Part shown: in pieces, positions 1-5,953 of the stretch
Position numbering within the stretch: position 1 is the stretch's first letter
Layout of the letters: each line of letters opens with the position of its first letter
NCBI GenBank assembly: GCA_030837445.1
Contig: JAUPKM010000331.1
Coordinates: 1-6,383 of the forward strand
Direction of reading: 5' to 3'
DNA from: Actinomycetota bacterium
Lineage (GTDB): Bacteria; Actinomycetota; Actinomycetes; S36-B12; UBA10799
Length of the DNA stretch: 6,383 nt
The notes under the pieces: model-generated
Databases searched by the model: none
Told to the model about the DNA's origin: nothing
Seen by the model: the letters and a program-made list of their open reading frames with translations, nothing else
Translations under genes and position numbers: made by a program

Positions 1-5
1 CTTCT

Positions 6-39
6 CGCCGAATTCAGCCGCATGAGGCTGAATTCGGCG
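6..39. repeat. Perfect 14-bp inverted repeat upstream of tadA, possible terminator of the preceding gene
   Basis: The arms are CGCCGAATTCAGCC (6-19) and GGCTGAATTCGGCG (26-39), fully complementary, with a 6-base GCATGA loop. As RNA this is a strong hairpin. No T-run follows on either strand, so it is not a classical intrinsic terminator; high-GC actinobacteria are often proposed to use hairpins without a U-tract. The likeliest role is the 3' end of a gene lying left of the window. An operator or an RNA element in the tadA leader is also possible. Nothing else is recognisable in bases 1-70 apart from a purine stretch GGGAAAGG (52-59), 11 bases before the tadA ATG. Confidence 0.7.
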
Positions 40-70
40 CCGATGTCGCGCGGGAAAGGCTCGTTCAGCG

Positions 71-547
71 ATGAATCCGACCGGCGCTGACGTCGCGGCA
101 ATGCGGCTGGCGCTGGACGCCGCCCAGATGGCGATGACGACCGGCGATGTGCCGGTCGGGGCCGTGGTGTTGGGACCCGGCGGTGAACTCCTGGCCGCTG
201 CAGCTAACCGGCGCGAGGCCGATGATGACCCCACCGCGCATGCTGAGGTGCTGGCCATCAGGGCGGCGGCGAGGGTACACGGCGAGGGCTGGCGGCTGAC
301 CGGCTGCACGCTGGTCGTGACGCTGGAACCGTGCACCATGTGCGCCGGCGCGGCCGTGTTGGCCAGGATCGATCGGGTCGTCTTCGGTGCTGCCGACGAC
401 AAGGCCGGGGCCGTGGGGGGCCTTTGGGACGTGGTGCGGGATCGACGGCTGCCGCATCGCCCGGAGGTGGTCGGAGGTGTGCTGGCGGCCGAGGGTGCCC
501 AGTTGCTGACGGCATTCTTCGCCGATCAACGTGCTGAGCAGTCCTAG
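71..547 (+). CDS. tadA: tRNA-specific adenosine deaminase TadA
   Basis: Zinc-dependent cytosolic deaminase that converts the wobble adenosine A34 of tRNA-Arg(ACG) to inosine, letting one tRNA read CGU, CGC and CGA. The 158 residues match the usual bacterial length. The zinc ligands are visible as His57 in the HAEV motif and Cys88/Cys91 in PCTMC, with Glu59 as the proton shuttle. The N-terminal GDVPVGAVV (25-33) and the FGAADDKAGAVGG segment (about 106-118) are also TadA-like. The RVVFGA-D-K-GA pattern and neighbouring tRNA-loop features favour TadA over a cytosine or guanine deaminase of the same fold. ATG 71 is chosen because of the purine-rich GGGAAAGG 11 bases upstream; ATG 101 (Met11) would also leave the fold intact. 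The stop codon lies inside CTAG (544-547), which also carries the stop of the convergent protease gene, so the genes overlap by 4 bp. Confidence 0.93.
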   Translation: MNPTGADVAAMRLALDAAQMAMTTGDVPVGAVVLGPGGELLAAAANRREADDDPTAHAEVLAIRAAARVHGEGWRLTGCTLVVTLEPCTMCAGAAVLARIDRVVFGAADDKAGAVGGLWDVVRDRRLPHRPEVVGGVLAAEGAQLLTAFFADQRAEQS

Positions 548-1719
548 TTGACCAGGATTCGAACCACCTTGGTGCCGCCGCCGCTGCCCCTTAGTTTCAC
601 CGTCGTCCAACCCTTGCGTGCCCCTGTGGGCTGAAGTACGACCTTGCGGGTCTGCCAGCCCGCGATCGTGCCCCGGGCCGCCGGTGCCACGGTCAGGATG
701 CCGGGATCCGCGTCGACGGCCCAACTGCCGTCGGCCCAGCCACTGTTGTGTACGCGGACGACGACGGGCCGCGAGGTGCTCACTCGACACCCGGTGGCGC
801 ACCCGAGGGTGACGTCTACTTTGGCTGGCGACAACCGCGCCTTCACCCAGCCTGCATACCTGGAGACGCGCGTGTAGATGCCGGGATAGTTGGCCAGCGC
901 GCAGCCGTTACCGCCGCTGACGATTCCGACCAGGGTCGGACGGCCGGCGATCCTGGCGACCAGCGGACCCCCCGAGTCCCCCTGGCAGGAGTCGATACCA
1001 CCGACCGGCACGCCAGCGCAGAGGGACTGGCTGGGGCGATACTCCGCTGTGGAGTAGGAGCCGCAACGGGCCAATTGGCTGGGGCCACTCAGATCGGTGA
1101 CAACGGCACCCATCAGTCGATCGGAGAAGGACAATTCATCGTCCGCAACTGTTCGACCGAGGCCGTAGACCTCCAATCGTTCCCCTCGGGCCGGGCGGGA
1201 ACCATCTGTGAGCAGCGGTAGGGCGCCGGGTACGGGGGACTGCGACTTCAGCCTGACCAGCGCTATGTCGTTGGCGGACGAGGCTGGCTCCCACTTTGGG
1301 TGGATGGCGACCGCAGCAATCCCGTAGCGTCGGCCGACCCCTGCCCGAATCGGATTGACCCAGGCGGAACTCTGCGCGAGGCTGAGCCGCGAATCCGAGG
1401 TCGGCTTCAGGCAGTGCGCTGCCGTGACGGCCCAGTACGGAGTGATCATGGTCGCCCCGCAACTACCGATCAGGTCGGTGCCGCTGAGGTTGAGTCCAAG
1501 ATCCAATTGGACGAAGAACGGGGTACTTGAGCGATTGGCGTAACCGCCGCCGATCACTTGGCCCGTCACTCGGCCAGCGGCGCCCGCCGCCCCGCCACTC
1601 GGAGGTGTCGGCTCCGCGGCGGCCGGTAGGGCGGTCGCGACCAGACCGAGTACGGCCGTCGCCATCGCGCCCGCAGTCACCAGCGGGCCGAGTCCAACCC
1701 GAGGGGTGATCCTGCTCAC
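544..1719 (-). CDS. Secreted trypsin-like serine protease (peptidase family S1) with a C-terminal extension
   Basis: Predicted exported endopeptidase of the chymotrypsin fold. Numbered from GTG 1719 (391 residues), residues 1-35 form a signal peptide: a short Ser-Arg/Pro-Arg n-region, a long Ala/Leu/Val core and an Ala-Ala-Ala cleavage site. The mature-enzyme start VIGG is at 55-58. The triad is His102 (TAAHC), Asp151 (NDIAL) and Ser249 (GDSGGP). Asp243, six residues before Ser249, is the S1-pocket Asp of trypsins, implying cleavage after Arg/Lys. Three canonical disulfide pairs are recognisable: C87-C103, C219-C234 and C245-C273. After the protease domain, about residues 300-391 form an extension I do not recognise, with a Cys307/Cys311 pair and a beta-rich look. 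The frame is open to GTG 1797 (417 residues), but that start has no ribosome site and would put 35 residues before the signal core. The natural substrate is unknown. Confidence 0.88.
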   Translation of the reverse strand: MSRITPRVGLGPLVTAGAMATAVLGLVATALPAAAEPTPPSGGAAGAAGRVTGQVIGGGYANRSSTPFFVQLDLGLNLSGTDLIGSCGATMITPYWAVTAAHCLKPTSDSRLSLAQSSAWVNPIRAGVGRRYGIAAVAIHPKWEPASSANDIALVRLKSQSPVPGALPLLTDGSRPARGERLEVYGLGRTVADDELSFSDRLMGAVVTDLSGPSQLARCGSYSTAEYRPSQSLCAGVPVGGIDSCQGDSGGPLVARIAGRPTLVGIVSGGNGCALANYPGIYTRVSRYAGWVKARLSPAKVDVTLGCATGCRVSTSRPVVVRVHNSGWADGSWAVDADPGILTVAPAARGTIAGWQTRKVVLQPTGARKGWTTVKLRGSGGGTKVVRILVN

Positions 1720-1725
1720 TATCGA

Positions 1726-1731
1726 ATCGTA
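1726..1731 (-). promoter_or_regulatory. Candidate -10 box for a leaderless protease transcript
   Basis: On the minus strand the hexamer TACGAT fits the TANNNT pattern of actinobacterial housekeeping promoters. Exactly six bases separate it from GTG 1719, so transcription would begin at or beside the start codon. The -35 region at 17-bp spacing reads TGGGAT and is poor. The placement agrees independently with the start that gives a standard signal peptide, which is the main reason for accepting it. It remains a sequence-only inference. Confidence 0.45.
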
Positions 1732-1807
1732 GGTCAGATCCGTCGGGAATCCCATGCCTTCGGCGAGCAGTTTGGTAGGTGTTGGAGCAGGAATCACCCG
1801 TCGGGCC

Positions 1808-1813
1808 CATAAT
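1808..1813 (+). promoter_or_regulatory. Weak candidate -10 box for the PLP decarboxylase gene
   Basis: CATAAT matches TATAAT at five of six positions in an otherwise GC-rich intergenic region and lies 35 bases before GTG 1849, allowing a leader of roughly 29 bases. The nearest -35-like word is TTGGAG (1782-1787), but the 20-bp spacing is longer than usual. If correct, this promoter and the protease promoter are back to back in the 129 bp between the two divergent starts. Confidence 0.25.
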
Positions 1814-1840
1814 CCGGGTAGCTGACGCCTGCCGATGAGT

Positions 1841-1844
1841 GGAG
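1841..1844 (+). promoter_or_regulatory. Ribosome binding site of the PLP decarboxylase gene
   Basis: GGAG sits 4 bases before GTG 1849, slightly close but usable. It supports GTG 1849 as the start. The nearby ATG at 1835 is in a different frame that gives only a short spurious reading. Confidence 0.45.
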
Positions 1845-1848
1845 TGCC

Positions 1849-3261
1849 GTGGATCCGTTGCTACGTAAGGATCTTCACCGATCGGCCGCCCTGCTGGCGG
1901 AGGTCGCAAGAGTGTCAGGTGAGTACCTGGACGGAATCGACGCTGAGCCTGTGGTCGGACGTCCACTCGCTGCTGCCCCCCGGGGTCTCCGGGGAGTCGG
2001 CGAGGGCGCCGCCTCGACGCTGCGGCTCTTCCAGCAGACCGTGCTGCCGGGGCTGGCTGCTTCGGCCGGGCCGAGGTACCTCGGGTTCGTGACCGGCGGC
2101 GCCACCCCTGCGGCGGTCGTCGGCGACTGGCTCGCGACCGCACTGGACCAAAATGCCATGTCTCAACTGGACGGTTCGACGGCGTTGGCGCTGGAAGCCG
2201 AGACGCTGGAGATGTTGCGCGTCCTGTTGGGTCTGCCGTCTGAATTCAGTGGGGTGTTCGTCAGCGGGGCGACGATGTCGAATTTCGTCGGCCTCGCGCT
2301 GGCGCGAGAGTGGGCTGGCCGGAGACGCGGCGTGCGGGTGGGCGACGAGGGAATCGATCCATCGACCGCCCCCGTGGTGTTCGCCGGTAGCGCCCACTCC
2401 AGCATCAGCAAGGCCCTGTCGATGCTTGGGTTGGGGCGGTCCTCGTTGCGACCGGTGCCGTTGCTGCCGAGTCGGGAAGCGATGGACACCGCCCGACTGG
2501 CTGGCCTGCTGGCCGACCAGTCCCACCCCTGCGTGGTGGTCGCCAGCGCTGGAACGGTGAACACTGGCGATTTCGACGACATCGACGAGATCGCCGAGTT
2601 GAGGGCCAGCCATGACTTCTGGCTCCACATCGATGCTGCCTTCGGAGCGTTCGCGAGCGTATCGCCGGCGACGGCGCAGTTGCTGGCCGGGTGGCGGCAG
2701 GCCGACTCGATCTGCGTCGACCTGCACAAGTGGTTGAACGTTCCGTACGACAGCGCCGTCTGCTTCACCCGCCGCCGTGATCTACAGCTCGACGTCTTCG
2801 CGAATAACGCCGACTATCTGAGCCAACCTGGTCACGACCCCGAGCCGATCCATCTCGCTCCGGAGAACTCCCACAGATGGCGTGCGCTACCGGCCTGGTT
2901 CTCCCTGACCGCCTACGGGGCGGACGGTCAGCGGGAGATCGTGGAGCGGAACTGCCGGTTGGCGCGCGAGCTCGGCGCCAGAATCGAGAAGTCCTCGGAT
3001 TATGAGCTCCTCGCCCCGGTACGGCTCAATATCGTCTGCTTCTCCCCAGCCGGGGGTAGTGCAGGCGGTGCTGCGAACGGCGGGGCCTCGGTGGCGGAGG
3101 TAGCTGCCATTGTCAACGCAATCGGCGACGGCGGGCGTACCTTCGTCACGCCGACAGCGCTGTTCGGTCGACCGGCGATCAGGGCCGCCTTCAGCAATTG
3201 GCGGACCACCGAGGCGGACCTTGACGTCGTGTGGTCGGCGCTCTCGGCTGCAGCCGGTTGA
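1849..3261 (+). CDS. Group II pyridoxal-phosphate-dependent decarboxylase, substrate unknown
   Basis: Cytosolic fold-type I PLP enzyme of the family containing aromatic-amino-acid, glutamate, histidine and diaminobutyrate decarboxylases. The 470 residues span the whole family length. Lys294 in LHKWLN is the Schiff-base lysine. Asp262 in HIDAAFG pairs with the pyridine nitrogen, and His183 in SAHSSISKA is the ring-stacking histidine. The N-terminal part carries YLGFVTGG (77-84) and GATMSNFVGL (140-149), and the C-terminal end has the family NWRTTEADLD (450-459). Residues 399-414 are a Gly/Ala/Ser-rich stretch in a surface-loop position. The usual aromatic-decarboxylase RALK is RALP here (345-348). 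These motifs fix the family but not the substrate; no transporter, synthetase or biosynthetic gene adjoins it to help. The start is GTG with a GGAG site. It diverges from the protease gene and ends 6 bp from the convergent arsA stop. Confidence 0.85.
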   Translation: MDPLLRKDLHRSAALLAEVARVSGEYLDGIDAEPVVGRPLAAAPRGLRGVGEGAASTLRLFQQTVLPGLAASAGPRYLGFVTGGATPAAVVGDWLATALDQNAMSQLDGSTALALEAETLEMLRVLLGLPSEFSGVFVSGATMSNFVGLALAREWAGRRRGVRVGDEGIDPSTAPVVFAGSAHSSISKALSMLGLGRSSLRPVPLLPSREAMDTARLAGLLADQSHPCVVVASAGTVNTGDFDDIDEIAELRASHDFWLHIDAAFGAFASVSPATAQLLAGWRQADSICVDLHKWLNVPYDSAVCFTRRRDLQLDVFANNADYLSQPGHDPEPIHLAPENSHRWRALPAWFSLTAYGADGQREIVERNCRLARELGARIEKSSDYELLAPVRLNIVCFSPAGGSAGGAANGGASVAEVAAIVNAIGDGGRTFVTPTALFGRPAIRAAFSNWRTTEADLDVVWSALSAAAG

Positions 3262-3267
3262 GTCAGT

Positions 3268-5037
3268 TCATCGGGTCAGCGCGGACAGCGCCGCCTCGCC
3301 GACGGGTTCCCGAGCCAGCAGCGGCACGACCGCGACAAGGTTGCTCTGGCCCACGACCCGGGCGATGGGACCCCGCTCGTTCTGGGCACGTTGGCGCAGG
3401 AAGGCGGACGTTGGCCCGGCCGCGGCAAGGGAATTGTTGACCACCCAGGCCCACGGCTGGATCCCGGCCCGCAGCAGATCAGCCTGGAGCTCCTCAGCCT
3501 CGGCGACCGGTGTCGGTTCGGCCAGCGTCACCAGCACCACCTTCGTCTGACTCGGATCCTGCAGCCGCATCAGCGGTGTCGTGTAGTTGCCTGCCTCACC
3601 CAACTGGCGTGCCACCTCCCGGTGGTAGGCGCCGGCAGCATCCAGTAGGAGAAGGGTGTGGCCGGTGGGGGCAGTGTCGACAATCACGAAGCGCTGCCGG
3701 GATTCGTGGACGACCTTTGAGAACTGCTGGAAGACCGCGACCTCCTCCGTGCAGGGCGAGCGAAGGTCCTCAGCGAGGACTGCCCGACCGGCATCATCGA
3801 GACCCTTGCCCTTCGTCGCCAACACCTGCTCGCGGTACCTCTGGGTGGCCTCGACCGGATCGATTCGGGAAACCTCCAGCTGGTCGACACTGCCGGCCAG
3901 CGTCTCGACGACGTGGGCGGCCGGATCAGTGGTCGTCAGCAGCGCCTGATGGCCCCGTTCGGCCAGGGCCACCGCGATAGCGGCCGCAATTGTGGTCTTG
4001 CCGACCCCTCCCTTGCCCATACACAGCACCAGCCCGTGGCCGTCCTGCTCGATCGCGTCGACGAGTGCCCGCAACGGGGCGCCAGTCGTGGCAACGGTCG
4101 GGGCCGGCGGCAGGGACTCGGGGCCGGGGGCTCCGACGGGTTCGGCGGCGTCTTCGTCCAGCAGGCTGCGTAAGGCAGGGACACCGACCATGTTGGTCGC
4201 TTTCAGACTGACAACGTCGGTGGGCACCTGGGCGAGGGCGTTCGGCATGGCCGCCATCGCGGCCTCTTCACGCTGCCGGATGGCCGTTGCCAACGGTTCG
4301 TCGCCCGCGCGTGCAGGCAGCACTCCGTTCAGCACGACCTGCCCACTGTCGATTCCGATCGCGCGGAGTTCCGCAGCGGTGCGCGCGACTTCCGCCAACG
4401 CCGAGGACTGGGGTCGGGCGACCAGCACCATTCGGGTCAGCGTTGGATCCGTCAGCGCCGCGACGGCGGCAGCATAGGTTGCCCGCTGTCGATCAAGCCC
4501 GGAGAGCGGCCCGAGGCAGGAGGCGTCGCCTTTGCCCGCGGTCAGGTATTCAGTCCAGGAGGCTGGCAGTTGCAACAGCCGGATGGTGTGGCCGGTGGGT
4601 GCTGTGTCGAACAAAATGTGATCGAATCTCCGGGCCAGTGCCTGGTCGGTCAGCAGCCCGGTGAACTCGTCGAAGGAGGCGATTTCGGTGGTGCAGGAAC
4701 CAGAGAGTTGCTCGGTGATACTGGCCAACTCGCGCTCGGGCAGCAGCCCTCGCACCGGTCCCACGATTCGCTCCCGGTAGGCCGCTGCTGCCTGTTCCGG
4801 GTCAATCTCCAACGCTGAGAGACCCGGTACCGACGGCACCGCCGTGATGTGGTCGCCGATCTGGAGATCGAAAACCTGGCCGATGTTGGAGGCGGGATCG
4901 GTGCTCACCAGCAACACCTGTGACCCGCGTTCCGCCAACTGCAGCGCCGTCGCGCAGGCGAGCGAGGTTTTGCCCACGCCGCCTTTGCCGGTGAAGAACA
5001 GAAACCTCGGCGGGTCAGCCAGAAAAGTTGTCGACAC
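3268..5037 (-). CDS. arsA: Arsenite/antimonite efflux pump-driving ATPase ArsA
   Basis: Cytosolic ATPase that binds As(III)/Sb(III) and powers export through a membrane partner, classically ArsB. From GTG 5037 it has 589 residues, close to the 583 of the E. coli plasmid enzyme, and comprises two homologous halves. Both halves have a P-loop GKGGVGKT (17-24 and 341-348), a switch I STDPAS/TTDPAA (about 45-50 and 369-374) and a DTAPTGH signal motif (144-150 and 454-460). An Ala/Pro-rich linker lies near 294-318. The metalloid cysteines Cys115, Cys174 and Cys429 correspond to E. coli C113, C172 and C422; the additional ligands His150, Ser427 and His460 are also kept. The frame opens further to TTG 5097, but the added 20 residues lie inside arsD and have no ArsA counterpart. 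GTG 5037 lies 5 bp after the arsD stop without a visible Shine-Dalgarno site, suggesting translational coupling. It is the last gene of the visible operon. Confidence 0.95.
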   Translation of the reverse strand: MSTTFLADPPRFLFFTGKGGVGKTSLACATALQLAERGSQVLLVSTDPASNIGQVFDLQIGDHITAVPSVPGLSALEIDPEQAAAAYRERIVGPVRGLLPERELASITEQLSGSCTTEIASFDEFTGLLTDQALARRFDHILFDTAPTGHTIRLLQLPASWTEYLTAGKGDASCLGPLSGLDRQRATYAAAVAALTDPTLTRMVLVARPQSSALAEVARTAAELRAIGIDSGQVVLNGVLPARAGDEPLATAIRQREEAAMAAMPNALAQVPTDVVSLKATNMVGVPALRSLLDEDAAEPVGAPGPESLPPAPTVATTGAPLRALVDAIEQDGHGLVLCMGKGGVGKTTIAAAIAVALAERGHQALLTTTDPAAHVVETLAGSVDQLEVSRIDPVEATQRYREQVLATKGKGLDDAGRAVLAEDLRSPCTEEVAVFQQFSKVVHESRQRFVIVDTAPTGHTLLLLDAAGAYHREVARQLGEAGNYTTPLMRLQDPSQTKVVLVTLAEPTPVAEAEELQADLLRAGIQPWAWVVNNSLAAAGPTSAFLRQRAQNERGPIARVVGQSNLVAVVPLLAREPVGEAALSALTR

Positions 5038-5042
5038 TGGCG

Positions 5043-5489
5043 TCAGCAGCAGCCGCAACGATCGGAGCCGCTGTCTGCACTGCCAGCGGTCCCGCAACCG
5101 CAGGAATCGGCACCGCCGCAGCAGCCGCCGCTGTCGGAAGTCGCCAACAGCGGGATCTCGGTGGCAGCAGCCGGAACCGTGGCGGTGGCCAGGCCGGCGA
5201 AGGCCAGGAGCCGCTCTCGGGATGGGTACTGGCCGGTGACCACGGTCACGCCGTCGACAATCGTCAGCGGTAGCCCCTCAGACCCGGCCACCTGGAGGAA
5301 GCCGCGGACGGTGTCGTCAATCGCGAATGCGGTCGGGTCGTTTGCAAGGTTGTGTCGCTCGATGTCAGCGCCCAACTCCCGCAAGGCGGCGAGGTCGGCG
5401 GTGAACGCGACCAATGACGGGTCGACATCCTCCCCGCACACTCCGGTGTTGCAGCACAGTGCTGGTTCGTAGACGTGGATCGTGGTCAT
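5043..5489 (-). CDS. arsD: Arsenical metallochaperone / weak repressor ArsD with a Cys-rich tail
   Basis: ArsD binds arsenite and transfers it to ArsA, raising ArsA affinity for low arsenite; in E. coli it also acts as a weak repressor. The 148 residues begin with the family signature EPALCCNTGVCG, giving the three essential thiols Cys12, Cys13 and Cys18. The thioredoxin-like core continues through LPLTIVDG (73-80) and the GQYPSRERL segment (86-94). The C-terminal tail from about 119 carries seven more cysteines, C123/C124, C130, C132, C145, C147 and C148, among Gly/Ser, longer than the E. coli protein (120 residues, two CC pairs). ATG 5489 is preceded by GAGGAG at 5-base spacing. It lies 59 bp downstream of arsC and 5 bp upstream of arsA, as expected for the chaperone-ATPase pair. 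The 59-bp gap (5490-5548) contains four ACCGA words on the coding strand but no clear promoter or hairpin. Confidence 0.94.
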   Translation of the reverse strand: MTTIHVYEPALCCNTGVCGEDVDPSLVAFTADLAALRELGADIERHNLANDPTAFAIDDTVRGFLQVAGSEGLPLTIVDGVTVVTGQYPSRERLLAFAGLATATVPAAATEIPLLATSDSGGCCGGADSCGCGTAGSADSGSDRCGCC

Positions 5490-5494
5490 CGTTA

Positions 5495-5500
5495 CTCCTC
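5495..5500 (-). promoter_or_regulatory. Strong ribosome binding site of arsD
   Basis: GAGGAG on the minus strand, 5 bases before ATG 5489. It fixes the arsD start and contrasts with arsA, which has no recognisable site. That contrast supports coupled translation of arsA from arsD. Confidence 0.8.
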
Positions 5501-5548
5501 GGTTCGGTTGCCGGCAGTCGGTTGGTCGGTGCTGGGTCGTGCTAGGTG

Positions 5549-5953
5549 TTAGGACGGGAGGATCTCGGTGAGTAGGCCCTCAATCCGGCCGCGGATTTGA
5601 TCTCGGATGGGGCGGACCGAATCCACCCCCTGGCCCGCGGGGTCCTCAAGTACCCAGTCCTCGTAGCGCTTGCCTGGGTAGATCGGGCAAACGTCGCCAC
5701 AGCCCATGGTGATCACGACGTCGGACTCCTTCACCGCGTCATTGGTGAGGACCTTGGGGATCTCGGCGGAGATGTCGATGCCCTCTTCGGCCATCGCGGC
5801 GACGACCGCCGGATTCACGGAGTCGGCGGGTGCCGAGCCGGCCGAGCGCACTTCGACCCGGTCTCCGCCCAGGTGGGTCAGGTAGGCGGCGGCCATCTGC
5901 GACCGGCCCGCGTTGTGGACGCAGACGAACAGCACGGAGGGGGTGTTACTCAT
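5549..5953 (-). CDS. arsC: Arsenate reductase ArsC, low-molecular-weight phosphatase type
   Basis: Cytosolic enzyme that reduces arsenate to arsenite, the form handled by ArsD/ArsA. The 134 residues have the LMW protein-tyrosine-phosphatase fold. The nucleophile loop CVHNAGR (Cys11 to Arg17, CX5R) is followed by SQMAAAYL. Cys85 and Cys89 in MGCGDVCP are candidate resolving or relay thiols, and Asp104 in the DPAG motif is the general acid. This set marks a thiol-coupled arsenate reductase rather than a simple phosphatase. The Cys85/Cys89 spacing (CX3C) is shorter than the C82/C89 spacing of the thioredoxin-linked Staphylococcus enzyme and resembles actinobacterial ArsC proteins, some of which use mycothiol and mycoredoxin; the electron donor cannot be settled here. 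ATG 5953 has an AAGGAG site 6 bases upstream. The first 8 bases, ATGAGTAA, overlap the end of the upstream aquaporin gene. Confidence 0.95.
   Translation of the reverse strand: MSNTPSVLFVCVHNAGRSQMAAAYLTHLGGDRVEVRSAGSAPADSVNPAVVAAMAEEGIDISAEIPKVLTNDAVKESDVVITMGCGDVCPIYPGKRYEDWVLEDPAGQGVDSVRPIRDQIRGRIEGLLTEILPS

Noticed and set aside
258..812. Several open frames of 60-245 codons across tadA and the protease end, on both strands
   Set aside because: They overlap genes with intact catalytic motifs, are rich in Arg/Pro/Gly as expected for shadow frames of GC-rich DNA, and show no recognisable motif.
1915..2727. 270-codon minus-strand frame opposite the PLP decarboxylase
   Set aside because: It is antisense to a complete enzyme with all PLP residues; its translation is Arg/Gln/His-rich and has no family signature.
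3245..3256. Palindrome CGGCTGCAGCCG at the end of the decarboxylase gene as a terminator
   Set aside because: It has no loop, lies within codons and is not followed by a T-run, so a usable hairpin would be short and weak.
3661..4610. Near-identical DNA words around 3660-3680 and 4590-4610, and around the two P-loop regions
   Set aside because: These encode the duplicated DTAPTGH and GKGGVGKT motifs of the two ArsA halves, an ancient internal duplication and not a mobile or regulatory repeat.
5499..5530. Four copies of TCGGT (ACCGA on the coding strand) in the arsC-arsD gap
   Set aside because: The words are 5 bases long with irregular spacing in GC-rich DNA, so they are easily chance; no dyad suited to an ArsR or ArsD operator was seen.
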